Assembly (NCBI RefSeq): GCF_001399755.1
Contig: NZ_LJCP01000005.1
Coordinates: forward strand, 124,001-188,000
Direction: 5' to 3'
Length of the DNA stretch: 64,000 nt
DNA from: Thiohalorhabdus denitrificans
GTDB taxonomy: Bacteria; Pseudomonadota; Gammaproteobacteria; Thiohalorhabdales; Thiohalorhabdaceae
The notes under the pieces are model-generated. The model worked only from the letters and a program-made list of their open reading frames with translations. It ran no database searches and was not told where the DNA came from. The position numbers and the translations under genes were made by a program. Each line of letters starts with the position of its first letter. Positions within the stretch are counted from its first letter, which is position 1. Below are positions 1 to 13,427 of this stretch, one piece after another.

Positions 1-583
1 CCTCCTTTTCCCGAGACAGGGCTTCAAGGGCGTTATTGACGGCCTCCCGGGCCCGGAAGATCCGGGAGCGGACTGTCCCGATGGGACAGTCCATGACCTT
101 GGCGATCTCCTCGTAGGTCAGGCCGTCAATCTCGCGTAGCGTCAGCGCCGTGCGCAGGTCGGATGGGAGCTCCTCGATCACCTGCAGGACCTTCTCGCTC
201 ATCTCCTTGGACAGCGCGACATCCTCGGGAGTGCCCACCTCGCGCATTACGTCGGCCCCGCTCATCTGCTCCGCATCGCTGGCGTCGATATCCGCGTCCG
301 GGGGCCGGCGGCCCTTGGCCACGAGGTAATTCTTGGCGGTGTTCACCGCGATCCGGTAGAGCCAGGTATAAAAGGCGCTGTCTCCCCGAAACCGGTCCAG
401 GGAGCGGTAGGCCTTGATGAAGCTCTCCTGGACCACGTCCTCCACCGCCGCAGGATCGGAGATGAACCGGCTGACTAGACCATACACTTTATGCTGGTAT
501 TTGCGCACGAGCAGATCGAATGCCTGCTGCTCGCCGTTTTTTACCCGCTCAACCAGCTGCTGATCGGTTTGACGATCGCCCAT
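1..583 (-). CDS. rpoE: RNA polymerase sigma-E factor (partial, C-terminus off the window)
   Basis: ECF sigma factor that directs the envelope-stress response from the cytoplasm. The reading frame opens at the ATG at 583-581 (MGDRQTDQQLVERVKNGEQQ) and runs past base 1, so about 194 residues are visible and the end is missing. Region 2 is recognisable from EDVVQESFIKAYRSLDRF and FYTWLYRIAVNTAKNYLV, and region 4 from LPSDLRTALTLREIDGLTYE followed by MDCPIGTVRSRIFRARE. This matches RpoE/AlgU closely. The gene is divergent from nadB, as in E. coli, and a sigma-E-like promoter lies upstream, suggesting autoregulation. The anti-sigma genes expected downstream (rseA/mucA) would lie outside the window. 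Confidence 0.95.
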   Translation of the reverse strand, partial: MGDRQTDQQLVERVKNGEQQAFDLLVRKYQHKVYGLVSRFISDPAAVEDVVQESFIKAYRSLDRFRGDSAFYTWLYRIAVNTAKNYLVAKGRRPPDADIDASDAEQMSGADVMREVGTPEDVALSKEMSEKVLQVIEELPSDLRTALTLREIDGLTYEEIAKVMDCPIGTVRSRIFRAREAVNNALEALSREKE

Positions 584-634
584 TTTCGCTTCGCGCTTCC
601 CGGACTGGGGGACGGAAGCCGGCGGACTGTTTGG

Positions 635-663
635 TCAGACACCGGCCGCGTCGGGGAGTTTCC
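635..663 (-). promoter_or_regulatory. Candidate sigma-E autoregulatory promoter of rpoE
   Basis: On the minus strand GGAAACT (663-657) and TCTGA (639-635) are separated by 17 bases, close to the RpoE/AlgU consensus GAACTT-N16/17-TCTGA. Transcription would start about 45 bases before the rpoE ATG. The -35 box differs from consensus in its last positions, so this is a candidate only. Confidence 0.45.
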
Positions 664-670
664 ATACCCA

Positions 671-688
671 TCGGCGGAAACCCGCCGA
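671..688. repeat. Short inverted repeat in the rpoE-nadB divergent region
   Basis: TCGGCGG and CCGCCGA flank the four bases AAAC, giving a perfect 7-bp inverted repeat between the two divergent genes. It could be an operator or a leader hairpin of nadB. Nothing in the window identifies a cognate regulator. Confidence 0.3.
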
Positions 689-782
689 AATTGGTCATAT
701 TAGCAGACCTGCGCCCCCCTCCCCAGCGGGGCTAACCGCCATGCGCTTGGCCTGCACGGACCCTTGGCGTACCTTGAGGGCC

Positions 783-2498
783 ATGGCAGAGCACCCAAGT
801 AGCGATCCGAGCGATATTCTGATCATCGGCGGGGGCATCGCCGGCCTATCGGCGGCCCTGGCCCTGGCCGGCGACCACCAGGTTACGGTCCTCACGAAGG
901 GCTCCGCCGGAGAATCCGCCACCCTGTACGCCCAGGGCGGCATCGCCGCGGTCCTCGACCCCCTCGACTCCTTCGACGACCACATCGCCGACACCCTGGA
1001 GGCCGGGGCCGGCCTGTGCCACCCGGAAACGGTGGAGTACGTGGTCCGCCACGGCCCGGAGGCCATCCAGCGCCTCATCCACATGGGCGTCCCCTTCACC
1101 CGGGAACCGGGCGAAGAAGGGCCCCTGGCCGGCTTCCATCTTACCCGCGAGGGGGGACACAGCCACCGGCGCATCATCCATGCCGCCGACGCCACCGGCC
1201 GGGCCGTGGAGACCACCCTGCTGGAGGAGGCGCAGGCCCATCCCAACATACGCCTGCTGGACCAGCACGTGGCGATCCAGCTCATCACCGCGGCCAAGCT
1301 GGGCCGGGAATCCCCGGAGGGGGACCGCTGCTGGGGCGCCTACGCCCTCCACGTGCCCAGCGGCCGGGTGCGTACCTTCGGCGCCCGGGCCACGCTGCTT
1401 GCCACGGGTGGGGCCGGCAAGGTCTATCTCTACACCACCAATCCGGACGTGGCCACCGGCGACGGCATCGCCATGGCCTACCGGGCCGGGTGCCGGGTGG
1501 CCAACATGGAGTTCATCCAGTTCCACCCCACCTGCCTCTACCACCCCGAGGCCAAGACGTTCCTGATCTCGGAGGCGGTGCGGGGGGAAGGCGGTATCCT
1601 GCGCCTGGCCGACGGCGACCGCTTCATGACCCGCCACGACGAGCGCGCCGAGCTGGCACCGCGCGACATCGTCGCCCGGGCCATCGACTACGAGATGAAG
1701 CGCACCGGGGCCGACTGCGTCTACCTGGACATCACCCACCAGCCCCGGGAGTTCCTGGAGCGCCACTTCCCCACCATCCGGGCCAAGCTCCTGGAGTACG
1801 GCATCGACATGGCCACCGAGCCCATCCCGGTGGTGCCCGCCGCCCATTACACCTGTGGGGGGATCGTCACCGACCTGGAGGGGCACACCGACCTGGAGGG
1901 GCTGTTCGCCGCCGGCGAAACCGCCCACACCGGCCTGCACGGCGCCAACCGCTTGGCCAGCAACTCCCTGCTGGAGGGCCTGGTGCTGGCGGACGCCGCC
2001 CAGGCCGCCATCCGCGAGCAGGTGGCGCGGGATCCGGCGAGGGTTCCGGAGATTCCCAGCTGGGACACCAGCCGGGTCACCGAGTCCAACGAGGAGGTGG
2101 TGGTTGCCCACGACTGGGCGGAGCTGCGCCAGTTCATGTGGGACTACATGGGGATCGTGCGCACGGACAAGCGCCTGGAGCGCGCCAAGCGCCGCCTGGA
2201 CATGCTCATGGGCGAGGTGGAGGAGTACTACGCCCGCTTCACGGTCACCCAGGACCTCATCGAGCTCCGCCATCTGGCCCTGGTGGCGGACCTGATCATC
2301 CGCTCCGCCCGCTCCCGCCGCGAGAGCCGGGGACTGCATTACAACCAGGACTACCCCGGCCCCGATACCAGCCGACCGTCCTGGGACACGGTGGTGTACC
2401 GCACCGCCGACGGCTACGACCGCACCGAGGACGTGCCCATTTCCGGAAACCAGGGCTCGGCTCCGCCTTCCCCGCACCGCGACGCCGGGGAGGGCTGA
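783..2498 (+). CDS. nadB: L-aspartate oxidase
   Basis: Flavoprotein that oxidises L-aspartate to iminoaspartate, the first step of de novo NAD synthesis, in the cytoplasm. About 571 residues. The N-terminus holds the FAD-binding motif ILIIGGGIAGLSAALALAG; later come the succinate dehydrogenase/fumarate reductase family signatures QFHPTCLYH, RGEGG and the C-terminal FAD segment HTGLHGANRLASNSLLEGLV. An upstream in-frame ATG at 741 exists, but the ATG at 783 is preceded by a GAGGG ribosome binding site and gives the N-terminus expected for NadB. It is divergent from rpoE and converges on sdhB with a 12-base gap. nadA and nadC are not in the window. Confidence 0.95.
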   Translation: MAEHPSSDPSDILIIGGGIAGLSAALALAGDHQVTVLTKGSAGESATLYAQGGIAAVLDPLDSFDDHIADTLEAGAGLCHPETVEYVVRHGPEAIQRLIHMGVPFTREPGEEGPLAGFHLTREGGHSHRRIIHAADATGRAVETTLLEEAQAHPNIRLLDQHVAIQLITAAKLGRESPEGDRCWGAYALHVPSGRVRTFGARATLLATGGAGKVYLYTTNPDVATGDGIAMAYRAGCRVANMEFIQFHPTCLYHPEAKTFLISEAVRGEGGILRLADGDRFMTRHDERAELAPRDIVARAIDYEMKRTGADCVYLDITHQPREFLERHFPTIRAKLLEYGIDMATEPIPVVPAAHYTCGGIVTDLEGHTDLEGLFAAGETAHTGLHGANRLASNSLLEGLVLADAAQAAIREQVARDPARVPEIPSWDTSRVTESNEEVVVAHDWAELRQFMWDYMGIVRTDKRLERAKRRLDMLMGEVEEYYARFTVTQDLIELRHLALVADLIIRSARSRRESRGLHYNQDYPGPDTSRPSWDTVVYRTADGYDRTEDVPISGNQGSAPPSPHRDAGEG

Positions 2499-2510
2499 GC
2501 CCGGCTCCGC

Positions 2511-3203
2511 TCAGGTCTCCCGCCGGAACAGGGCCCGCTTGATCTCTGCGATGGCGGTCGAGGGGCTCAGTCCCTTGGGGCAGACCTCGGTGCAGTTCAT
2601 GATGGTCCGGCAGCGATACAGCTTGAACACGTCGTCCAGCTGGCTCAACCGCTCCTCCGTCGCCGTATCCCGGCTGTCCGCGATGAACCGCTGGGCCTGC
2701 AGCAGGGCCGCCGGCCCCAGGAAGCGATCGGGATTCCACCAGAAGGAGGGACAGGCGGTGGTGCAGCAGGCGCACAGGATGCATTCGTAGAGGCCGTCCA
2801 ACCGGGCCCGCTCCGCCGGGCTCTGCAGCCGCTCATGCTCCGGCCGGGGCTCGTCGTTCTGCAAGTAGGGCTGCACCGCCCGGTACTGGGCGTAGAACTG
2901 CTCCAGATCCACCACCAGGTCGCGGATCACCGGCTGCCCCGGAAGGGGCCGCAGGGTCACCGGCTCGCGGAGGCCCTCCAGGGGGGTGATGCAGGCCAGC
3001 CCGTTGCGGCCGTTGATGTTCATGGCGTCCGACCCGCAAACCCCCTCCCGACAGGAGCGGCGGAAGGTCAGCGTGGGATCGGCCCGCTCCTTGAGGGCCT
3101 CCAGGGCGTCCAGGAGCATGGGCCCGGGCGGCTCGATCTCGTATTCCTGCAGGCGCGGCTGCTCGTCGCGCTCGGGGTCGTAGCGGTAGATCTGAAAGCG
3201 CAC
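2511..3203 (-). CDS. sdhB: Succinate dehydrogenase iron-sulfur subunit
   Basis: Carries electrons from the flavin of SdhA to the quinone site of SdhCD at the inner membrane (complex II of the TCA cycle and respiratory chain). 230 residues, near the usual length. The [2Fe-2S] motif SCREGVCGSDAMNINGRNG (about residues 50-68) has Asp in place of the third Cys, as in E. coli SdhB. Two later cysteine clusters, CILCACCTTACPSFWW and CRTIMNCTEVCPKG, bind the [4Fe-4S] and [3Fe-4S] centres. Last gene of sdhCDAB; 47 bases separate it from sdhA. Confidence 0.96.
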   Translation of the reverse strand: MRFQIYRYDPERDEQPRLQEYEIEPPGPMLLDALEALKERADPTLTFRRSCREGVCGSDAMNINGRNGLACITPLEGLREPVTLRPLPGQPVIRDLVVDLEQFYAQYRAVQPYLQNDEPRPEHERLQSPAERARLDGLYECILCACCTTACPSFWWNPDRFLGPAALLQAQRFIADSRDTATEERLSQLDDVFKLYRCRTIMNCTEVCPKGLSPSTAIAEIKRALFRRET

Positions 3204-3250
3204 CGGTTCCCTCCGCGGATGGGTGCGCGCCGGCCCTGCGGGGAAGCGCG

Positions 3251-5041
3251 CTAGTAGACCCGCTCCTTGGGCGGGAAGGAATCCACCGTGAGCGGCTGCA
3301 GGCGCACCGGCTTGTAGGCCATGCGCCGCCCGTCCAGGTAGAACAGGGAATGCTTGAGCCAGCGGGCGTCGTCCCGCTCCGGATAGTCGGCGCGCAGGTG
3401 GGCGCCGCGGCTCTCCGTGCGGTTGTGGGCGGCGTAGGCCGTGGCCAGCCCCGCCTGGTACATGTTCTGCAGCTCCAGGGCCTCCACCCGCGCGGTGTTG
3501 AACACCGCCCCCCGGTCCCCCACGTCCATGGCCGCGAGGCGCTCGCCCAGGGCCTCCAGGCGCTCCAGCCCCGCCGCCATGTCCGCCGGATCGCGGAACA
3601 CGCCGAAGTGGCGCTCCAGCAAGGTCTGCAGCTCACGGCGCAGCGCGCCCGGGGACTCGCCCCCGCCCCGCCCCTCATCGAGGCGAGCGAGGCGCTCCCG
3701 GGCGGGATCGGCGGCGTCCGCCGGCAGCGGACGGTGGTAGCGGTTGCGGTCCAGATACTCCTGGATGCGGTTGCCGGCCGCCCGGCCGAACACCACGATG
3801 TCCAGCAGGGAGTTGCCCCCCAGCCGGTTGGCGCCGTGCACCGATACGCAGGCGCACTCCCCGATGGCGTACAGGCCGGGCACGACCTCGTCGTGGTCGG
3901 CCCCGTCGGGCCCCACCACCACCTCGCCGAAGCGGTTGGTGGGGATGCCGCCCATGGTGAAATGGCTGGTGGGATACACGGGGATGGGCTCGTGGACCGG
4001 ATCCACCTTGGCGAAGCGCCTGGCGCTCTCCCGGATCCCCGGCAGGCGCTGGCTGATGAGCTCCTCGCCGAGGTGGTCGAGCTTCAGCAGGACATGGTCG
4101 CCCTCCGGGCCGCAGCCACGGCCCTCGCGCACCTCGGTCACTATGGCCCGGCTCACCACGTCGCGGCTGGCGAGGTCCTTGGCGTGGGGGGCGTAACGCT
4201 CCATAAAGCGCTCCCCCTCGCTGTTGACCAGGTAGCCCCCCTCGCCGCGGACCCCCTCGGTGATCAAGACGCCCGCCCCGGCGATGCCGGTGGGGTGGAA
4301 CTGGAAGAACTCCATGTCCTCCGCCGGCAGCCCGGCCCGCAGCACCAGCCCCAGGCCGTCGCCGGTGTTGATCTCGGCGTTGGTGCTGGTGCGAAAGATC
4401 CGCCCCGCCCCCCCGGTGGCCACCAGAGTGGCCTTGGCCTGGATCACCACCAGCTCGCTGCTGGCGATCTCCATGGCCACCGCGCCGAGCACACAGCCCT
4501 CCTCGTCGCGGATCAGGTCCAGGGCCAGGTATTCGTCGAAGAAGTAGGTTCCGGCCAGGATGTTCTGCTGGTACAAGGTGTGCAGAATGGCGTGGCCGGT
4601 GCGATCGGCGGCGGCGCAGGTGCGGGCGGCCTGGTCCCCGCCGAACTCCCGGCTCTGGCCGCCGAAGGGGCGCTGATAGATGTAGCCCCGCTCGTTGCGG
4701 GAGAAGGGCACGCCCTCGTGCTCCAGCTCCACCACCAAGCGGCGGGCGGCCCGGCACATGTACTCCACGGCATCCTGGTCGGCCAGGTAGTCGCTGCCCT
4801 TCACCGTGTCGTACATGTGCCAGATCCAGCGGTCCTCGAGCATGTTGCCCAGGGCCGCGTTCATGCCGCCCTGGGCGGCCACGGTGTGGGAGCGGGTGGG
4901 GAACACCTTGGACAGCACCGCCGTGGAGGCCTCGGCCCGGGACAGCTGCAGGGCGGCACGGAGCCCGGCCCCGCCGGCCCCGATGACCAGGGTGTCAAAC
5001 TGCCGCACCGGGATGTCGCCCTGCACCACACGGGTGGTCAT
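3251..5041 (-). CDS. sdhA: Succinate dehydrogenase flavoprotein subunit
   Basis: Catalytic subunit of complex II, oxidising succinate to fumarate with covalently bound FAD. 596 residues from the ATG at 5041-5039, which overlaps the sdhD stop as ATGA; this overlap and the family N-terminus fix the start, although the frame stays open further upstream. Visible features are [20 protein letters not shown] (FAD binding), [16 protein letters not shown] (the His that links FAD), [27 protein letters not shown] and [20 protein letters not shown]. Third gene of the operon. Confidence 0.96.
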   Translation of the reverse strand: MTTRVVQGDIPVRQFDTLVIGAGGAGLRAALQLSRAEASTAVLSKVFPTRSHTVAAQGGMNAALGNMLEDRWIWHMYDTVKGSDYLADQDAVEYMCRAARRLVVELEHEGVPFSRNERGYIYQRPFGGQSREFGGDQAARTCAAADRTGHAILHTLYQQNILAGTYFFDEYLALDLIRDEEGCVLGAVAMEIASSELVVIQAKATLVATGGAGRIFRTSTNAEINTGDGLGLVLRAGLPAEDMEFFQFHPTGIAGAGVLITEGVRGEGGYLVNSEGERFMERYAPHAKDLASRDVVSRAIVTEVREGRGCGPEGDHVLLKLDHLGEELISQRLPGIRESARRFAKVDPVHEPIPVYPTSHFTMGGIPTNRFGEVVVGPDGADHDEVVPGLYAIGECACVSVHGANRLGGNSLLDIVVFGRAAGNRIQEYLDRNRYHRPLPADAADPARERLARLDEGRGGGESPGALRRELQTLLERHFGVFRDPADMAAGLERLEALGERLAAMDVGDRGAVFNTARVEALELQNMYQAGLATAYAAHNRTESRGAHLRADYPERDDARWLKHSLFYLDGRRMAYKPVRLQPLTVDSFPPKERVY

Positions 5042-5397
5042 GTCACGCCTCCCCCAAGGCCGGTTACCCAAACCACCCCCCAGGCAACGAAGGCGGCCAC
5101 CGCCGCCGCCCAAAGGATGAAAGCCGTGGTCCGCACCCCGCCGCGGGGGACGTAGTCCATGAAGACGTCCCGCACCCCCACGTAGGCGTGGACCGCCGTG
5201 GCCACCACGAACAGCATCAGCGCCACCCGCACCCAGGGCGCGGCCAGAAACGCCCGCCACTGGGCGTAGTCCTGCGGGGGCGCGAGCAGCAGCCCACCCA
5301 GGCCCGCGGCCAGGAAGACCAGCAGGTACACGGCCGTGACCCGCTGCCACCACCAAGCCGCCAGCCCGCTGCGGGCCCCGCCCAGGGTACGCGCCAT
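5038..5397 (-). CDS. sdhD: Succinate dehydrogenase membrane anchor subunit D
   Basis: Small inner-membrane subunit that, with SdhC, binds haem b and quinone. 119 residues with three predicted membrane helices (around [36 protein letters not shown] and [20 protein letters not shown]). [16 protein letters not shown] matches the region with the haem-ligand His and the DYV segment of SdhD. The start is the ATG at 5397 ([15 protein letters not shown]). It lies ten bases after sdhC and overlaps sdhA by four bases. Confidence 0.9.
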   Translation of the reverse strand: MARTLGGARSGLAAWWWQRVTAVYLLVFLAAGLGGLLLAPPQDYAQWRAFLAAPWVRVALMLFVVATAVHAYVGVRDVFMDYVPRGGVRTTAFILWAAAVAAFVAWGVVWVTGLGGGVT

Positions 5398-5407
5398 GGG
5401 GTGCTCC

Positions 5408-5806
5408 TTACCTGATCCAGAACAAGGCCAGGGCGGCGACCACCACCAGGGCGGCCCCCACCATGCTGGCCCAGGCGGTGCTGCGTGCCACCGGCAGGCC
5501 CTCCCCCAGTCCCGCCTCCATGAGCAGGAGGCGGATCCCGGCGAAGATGTGATGAGCCAGGGCACCGAGCACCAGGGCGATCCCCACCCCGGCCCCGCCA
5601 CTGGCCAGCCAGCCCCCCACCTGCTGGAAGTTAGCCGGGGAGCGGGCGCTGTACGCCACCAGGGCGAGGGTCGCGGGCACAGCCGCCACCAGGATCACTC
5701 CGGTGATCCGGTGCAGGATGGACGCCCATGCCCCCACCGGAAAGCGGATGCGAAGGAGGTGAAGGAAGACCGGGCGATTCCAGGGATCGGTGGGCTTCAT
5801 GGCCAT
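5408..5806 (-). CDS. sdhC: Succinate dehydrogenase cytochrome b556 subunit
   Basis: First gene of sdhCDAB. Integral membrane subunit holding haem b and part of the quinone site. About 132 residues with three hydrophobic helices. RPVFLHLLRIRFPVGAWASI then LHRITG is the SdhC signature, including the Ser and Arg of the quinone pocket; HHIFAGIRLLLMEAG carries the haem ligand His. Two close start codons are possible, ATG 5806 (MAMKPTD) or ATG 5800 (MKPTD); neither has a clear Shine-Dalgarno sequence, and a promoter-like -10 box sits only seven bases upstream of the first. Confidence 0.92.
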   Translation of the reverse strand: MAMKPTDPWNRPVFLHLLRIRFPVGAWASILHRITGVILVAAVPATLALVAYSARSPANFQQVGGWLASGGAGVGIALVLGALAHHIFAGIRLLLMEAGLGEGLPVARSTAWASMVGAALVVVAALALFWIR

Positions 5807-5812
5807 GGCGTC

Positions 5813-5842
5813 AGTATAGAAGAGCCCGCGCGGCCGGAACAA
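5813..5842 (-). promoter_or_regulatory. Candidate sigma-70 promoter of sdhCDAB
   Basis: Minus strand TTGTTC (5842-5837), 18 bases, then TATACT (5818-5813). The predicted transcription start would fall on or next to the first sdhC ATG, implying a leaderless message if this is the real promoter. Confidence 0.4.
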
Positions 5843-5858
5843 TGGACCGCGCGGAGCC

Positions 5859-5888
5859 TTGGACCGGCCCGCCGGCGTGGGGCATAAT
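5859..5888 (+). promoter_or_regulatory. Candidate sigma-70 promoter of ygfZ
   Basis: TTGGAC (5859-5864), 18 bases, then CATAAT (5883-5888), about 40 bases upstream of the ygfZ start, back to back with the sdh promoter candidate. Confidence 0.4.
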
Positions 5889-5929
5889 CCCGATCGGAAT
5901 ATTCGGATATCGGCCAAGGAAGGAAGCCC

Positions 5930-6973
5930 ATGGAAGCCCGATGGCGCACGGCCCTGGAGAACCAGGGGGCCCACTGGGAAGGAGCATGCATTCGCGATTT
6001 CGGCGACCCGGCCGGCGAGCTTGGGGCGGTGGAAGCCGAATCCGCCGTGGTCACCCCGCTGGACGACCGCGGCCTGCTCACCGCCACGGGCACCGAGGTG
6101 CTGTCCTTCCTGCAGGGCCAGCTCACCAACGATGTCCACCCCGCCGAGCACGGCACCCCGGTGCTGGCCGCGCACCTCTCCCCCAAAGGACGGGTCCTGG
6201 CGGGGATGCTGGTGTTCGCCTTCGAGAACGGCTACGCCCTGGAATTCCCGAACGACGTCTTCGATCAGCTCACCAAGCGGCTGCGCATGTTCGTCCTGCG
6301 CGCCGACGTGGCCCTGCACGATGCCCGCGCAGACTGGGTACGTCTCGGCCTGTCCGGCGCGGGTGCGGAGCAGGCCGGCCTGGCGGCGGTGGGCGCCGGG
6401 CAGGCGGTGCCGGATCGGGTGACCCGCGGGGAGACCGGGACCCTGGTGCCCCTACCCGGGCCGATCCCGGCCTTCCTGGCCCTGGTGCCCCCCGAGCACG
6501 GCCCGGCCGCCCTGGAGGCCGCCCGGGCGCATGCCCGCCCCGTGGGCCGGCCCGCCTGGGAACTGGCCCGCATCCGCGCGGGCGTCCCCGACCTGGGCGC
6601 CGCGGTATCCGAGTCCTTCATCCCGCAGGAGGCCAACCTGGAGCCCCTGGGCGGCATCAGCTACACCAAGGGCTGCTACACCGGCCAGGAGGTGGTGGCG
6701 CGCACCAAGCACCTGGGCCGCCTGAAGCGGCGTTTGTACCGGGTGGCCGGGGACAGCGGCCTCGAAGCGGGCCAGGCGGTGTACGCCCGAGGCCAGGACC
6801 AGGCCCAGGGGCGGATCGTACAGGCCGCCCCCCGACCGGGGGGCGGCCTGGAGGCCCTGGCGGTGCTGCGCATCGAGACGGTGGAGGCCGGGGCGGGCCT
6901 GTATGCGGAAGGGGCGGAGGGCGGCCTGGAGGTGCTGGCGCTCCCCTACGCCGTGGCGGAGGAGGCCGGTTGA
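5930..6973 (+). CDS. ygfZ: Folate-binding YgfZ/IBA57-type iron-sulfur assembly protein
   Basis: GcvT-fold, tetrahydrofolate-dependent protein needed for the activity of a subset of Fe-S enzymes. 347 residues. The defining YgfZ signature KGCYTGQEVVARTKHLGR (about residues 245-262) is complete, including the conserved Cys. The N-terminal LQGQLTNDV and LSPKGRVLA segments match the folate-binding fold. It is divergent from sdhCDAB; since complex II contains three Fe-S clusters, the pairing makes functional sense, and E. coli has ygfZ beside sdhE. No sdhE is visible here. Confidence 0.93.
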   Translation: MEARWRTALENQGAHWEGACIRDFGDPAGELGAVEAESAVVTPLDDRGLLTATGTEVLSFLQGQLTNDVHPAEHGTPVLAAHLSPKGRVLAGMLVFAFENGYALEFPNDVFDQLTKRLRMFVLRADVALHDARADWVRLGLSGAGAEQAGLAAVGAGQAVPDRVTRGETGTLVPLPGPIPAFLALVPPEHGPAALEAARAHARPVGRPAWELARIRAGVPDLGAAVSESFIPQEANLEPLGGISYTKGCYTGQEVVARTKHLGRLKRRLYRVAGDSGLEAGQAVYARGQDQAQGRIVQAAPRPGGGLEALAVLRIETVEAGAGLYAEGAEGGLEVLALPYAVAEEAG

Positions 6974-7275
6974 ACGGTCCCGTGTGGGGCTATTTCGTCT
7001 ACTACCGGCTGGCGCCGGGGCCCGTCCCGGAAGAGGCCTGGGCGGAGATCTTCGCCGTGGTGGCCGGGCGGACCGGCGTCCAGGGCCGGCTCTACGGTCC
7101 CGCGCCGGATGGATGCACCTGGATGGAGGTCTACGAGCCCGTTCCGGAGACGGAGCGGGGGGTTTTCGAGGCGGCCCTGAGGACGGCGGTGGAGCGCTCG
7201 GGGCTGGAGGGCTGGCTCGCCGCGGAGGAGCATCGCCATGTGGAGGCCTTCCCGCGGGCGGACTCCGGGGCGTAG
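6970..7275 (+). CDS. DUF4936-like small protein
   Basis: About 101 residues with no signal peptide or membrane helix, so probably cytoplasmic. The N-terminus WGYFVYYRLAPG and the central WMEVYEPVPE and FEAALRTAVE resemble the DUF4936 family, which is often found near ygfZ; function unknown. The preferred start is TTG at 6970, overlapping the ygfZ stop as TTGA and preceded by GGAGG at good spacing; a GTG at 6982 is the alternative. The overlap implies translational coupling with ygfZ. The family assignment is from memory of the motif pattern. Confidence 0.6.
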   Translation: MNGPVWGYFVYYRLAPGPVPEEAWAEIFAVVAGRTGVQGRLYGPAPDGCTWMEVYEPVPETERGVFEAALRTAVERSGLEGWLAAEEHRHVEAFPRADSGA

Positions 7276-7318
7276 CATTCCTGCCGCCGCGGGGTGGCCG
7301 GGAAGGTGACCCTGGTGG

Positions 7319-7633
7319 TCACCCCCCGCTGCCTTCCTCCCCGCCAGCATCACCGGGGCCCCGGGGCCGCACCATCCGGATGAAGACCTCATCCTGCCGG
7401 ATCATGCCCAGGTCCTCCCGCGCCCGTTCGGCGATGGCCGCCCCCTCCCGGCGCAGGTCCTCCACCTCCGCCCGGAGCTGCCGGTTGCGGGCCTCGAGCC
7501 GACCCACCTCCTCCTTCAGCTCCTCCACCTCGCCCTGCCGCTCCCAGACGGCGCGCAGGTTGCGGTCCCCCAGCCACAGGCTGTACTGGAGCACCACCAG
7601 GAGGGCGGCCAGGACCACCAGCAGGATACGCAT
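7319..7633 (-). CDS. ftsB: Cell division protein FtsB
   Basis: Bitopic inner-membrane divisome protein that binds FtsL and FtsQ. 104 residues: one membrane helix at about residues 3-20 (ILLVVLAALLVVLQYSLW), then a periplasmic coiled coil with heptads (EVEELKEEVGRLEARNRQLR) and the typical RAREDLGMIRQDEVFIRMV segment. It lies at the end of the long minus-strand run, as ftsB usually follows eno. In most relatives ispD and ispF come next; here the neighbour is the convergent DUF4936-like gene. Confidence 0.92.
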   Translation of the reverse strand: MRILLVVLAALLVVLQYSLWLGDRNLRAVWERQGEVEELKEEVGRLEARNRQLRAEVEDLRREGAAIAERAREDLGMIRQDEVFIRMVRPRGPGDAGGEEGSGG

Positions 7634-7660
7634 GGCTTTCCCCTTCCGGGCCGCCGCGGC

Positions 7661-7939
7661 TCAGGCCGCCTCGCGCCGGCGCGGAACCACCACCCGGGCC
7701 AGGACCAGGCCAACCAGCATGGCCACCGCGCCCGGCGTGCCCCCAGTATAGGTCACCGCGGCCGCCAGCCCGACCACCAGGGCCAGTCGCCAGGCCAGCC
7801 CCAGTACCACCGGCCCTCGCCCGGCGCCCTCCCGGGCCAGGCGTCCGGCCACGGCGCGCAGGGCGCGGAAGTAGACCACCCCCGCCAGGACCCCGGCCAC
7901 TCCGCCCGCGCCCACGGCCCACGCCGGTTCCAGGAGCAT
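7661..7939 (-). CDS. Small three-helix membrane protein resembling N-ATPase subunit AtpR
   Basis: 92 residues with three predicted helices ([55 protein letters not shown]). The arginines inside helices 2 and 3 (LAWRLALVV, LVLARVVV) and the VYF in helix 1 match the pattern of AtpR, the accessory subunit encoded in N-type ATPase operons. No other ATPase gene is in the window, so it would be an orphan copy. It starts six bases after the eno stop codon and is followed by ftsB, clearly part of the same transcript. The similarity is by pattern only; it may be an unrelated small membrane protein. Confidence 0.5.
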   Translation of the reverse strand: MLLEPAWAVGAGGVAGVLAGVVYFRALRAVAGRLAREGAGRGPVVLGLAWRLALVVGLAAAVTYTGGTPGAVAMLVGLVLARVVVPRRREAA

Positions 7940-7945
7940 GGGGGG

Positions 7946-9235
<1,290 letters not shown>

Positions 9236-9265
9236 TCACTCCGAGTCGGTTTTTGGATTGGGTTG

Positions 9266-9380
9266 AACCGCAGAGACGCAGGGGTCGCGGAGGAAGGCAA
9301 GAATAGCACTGCCCTTCCCTGCTTGGCCCTTTGGGCCTGTCACCCGCCGTTCGCCGCGTCCTCCGCGTCTCTGCGGTGAA
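9266..9380. repeat. Imperfect inverted repeat with CCGCAGAGACGC arms
   Basis: The left arm (9267-9279) ACCGCAGAGACGC pairs perfectly with the right arm (9365-9377) GCGTCTCTGCGGT, and both arms continue with related GGAGG/CGCGG-rich sequence for about 28 bases. The motif resembles a widespread intergenic repeat built on CCGCAGAGACGCAGAGG. It fills the eno-kdsA gap; the intervening bases show no gene. It may fold as a large hairpin in the operon mRNA. Confidence 0.55.
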
Positions 9381-9391
9381 GAATCAGTCGT

Positions 9392-13367
<3,976 letters not shown>

Positions 13368-13427
13368 GGCTAACCCCCGCCCATGGCGTCGGACCGCGAC
13401 GGCCGGGCCCAGGAGGTTGGTGGGCTC

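Noticed and set aside
741-782. Upstream start for nadB
   Set aside because: The extra residues (MRLACTDPWRTLRA) are not family-like, and the ATG at 783 has the better ribosome binding site.
846-2477. Long open frame antisense to nadB
   Set aside because: It is a by-product of high GC: low-complexity Gly/Ala/Val/His translation, no family motifs, and complete overlap with a well-recognised gene.
3350-5155. Long open frame antisense to sdhA
   Set aside because: Same GC artefact; composition is repetitive and the sdhA frame carries all family motifs.
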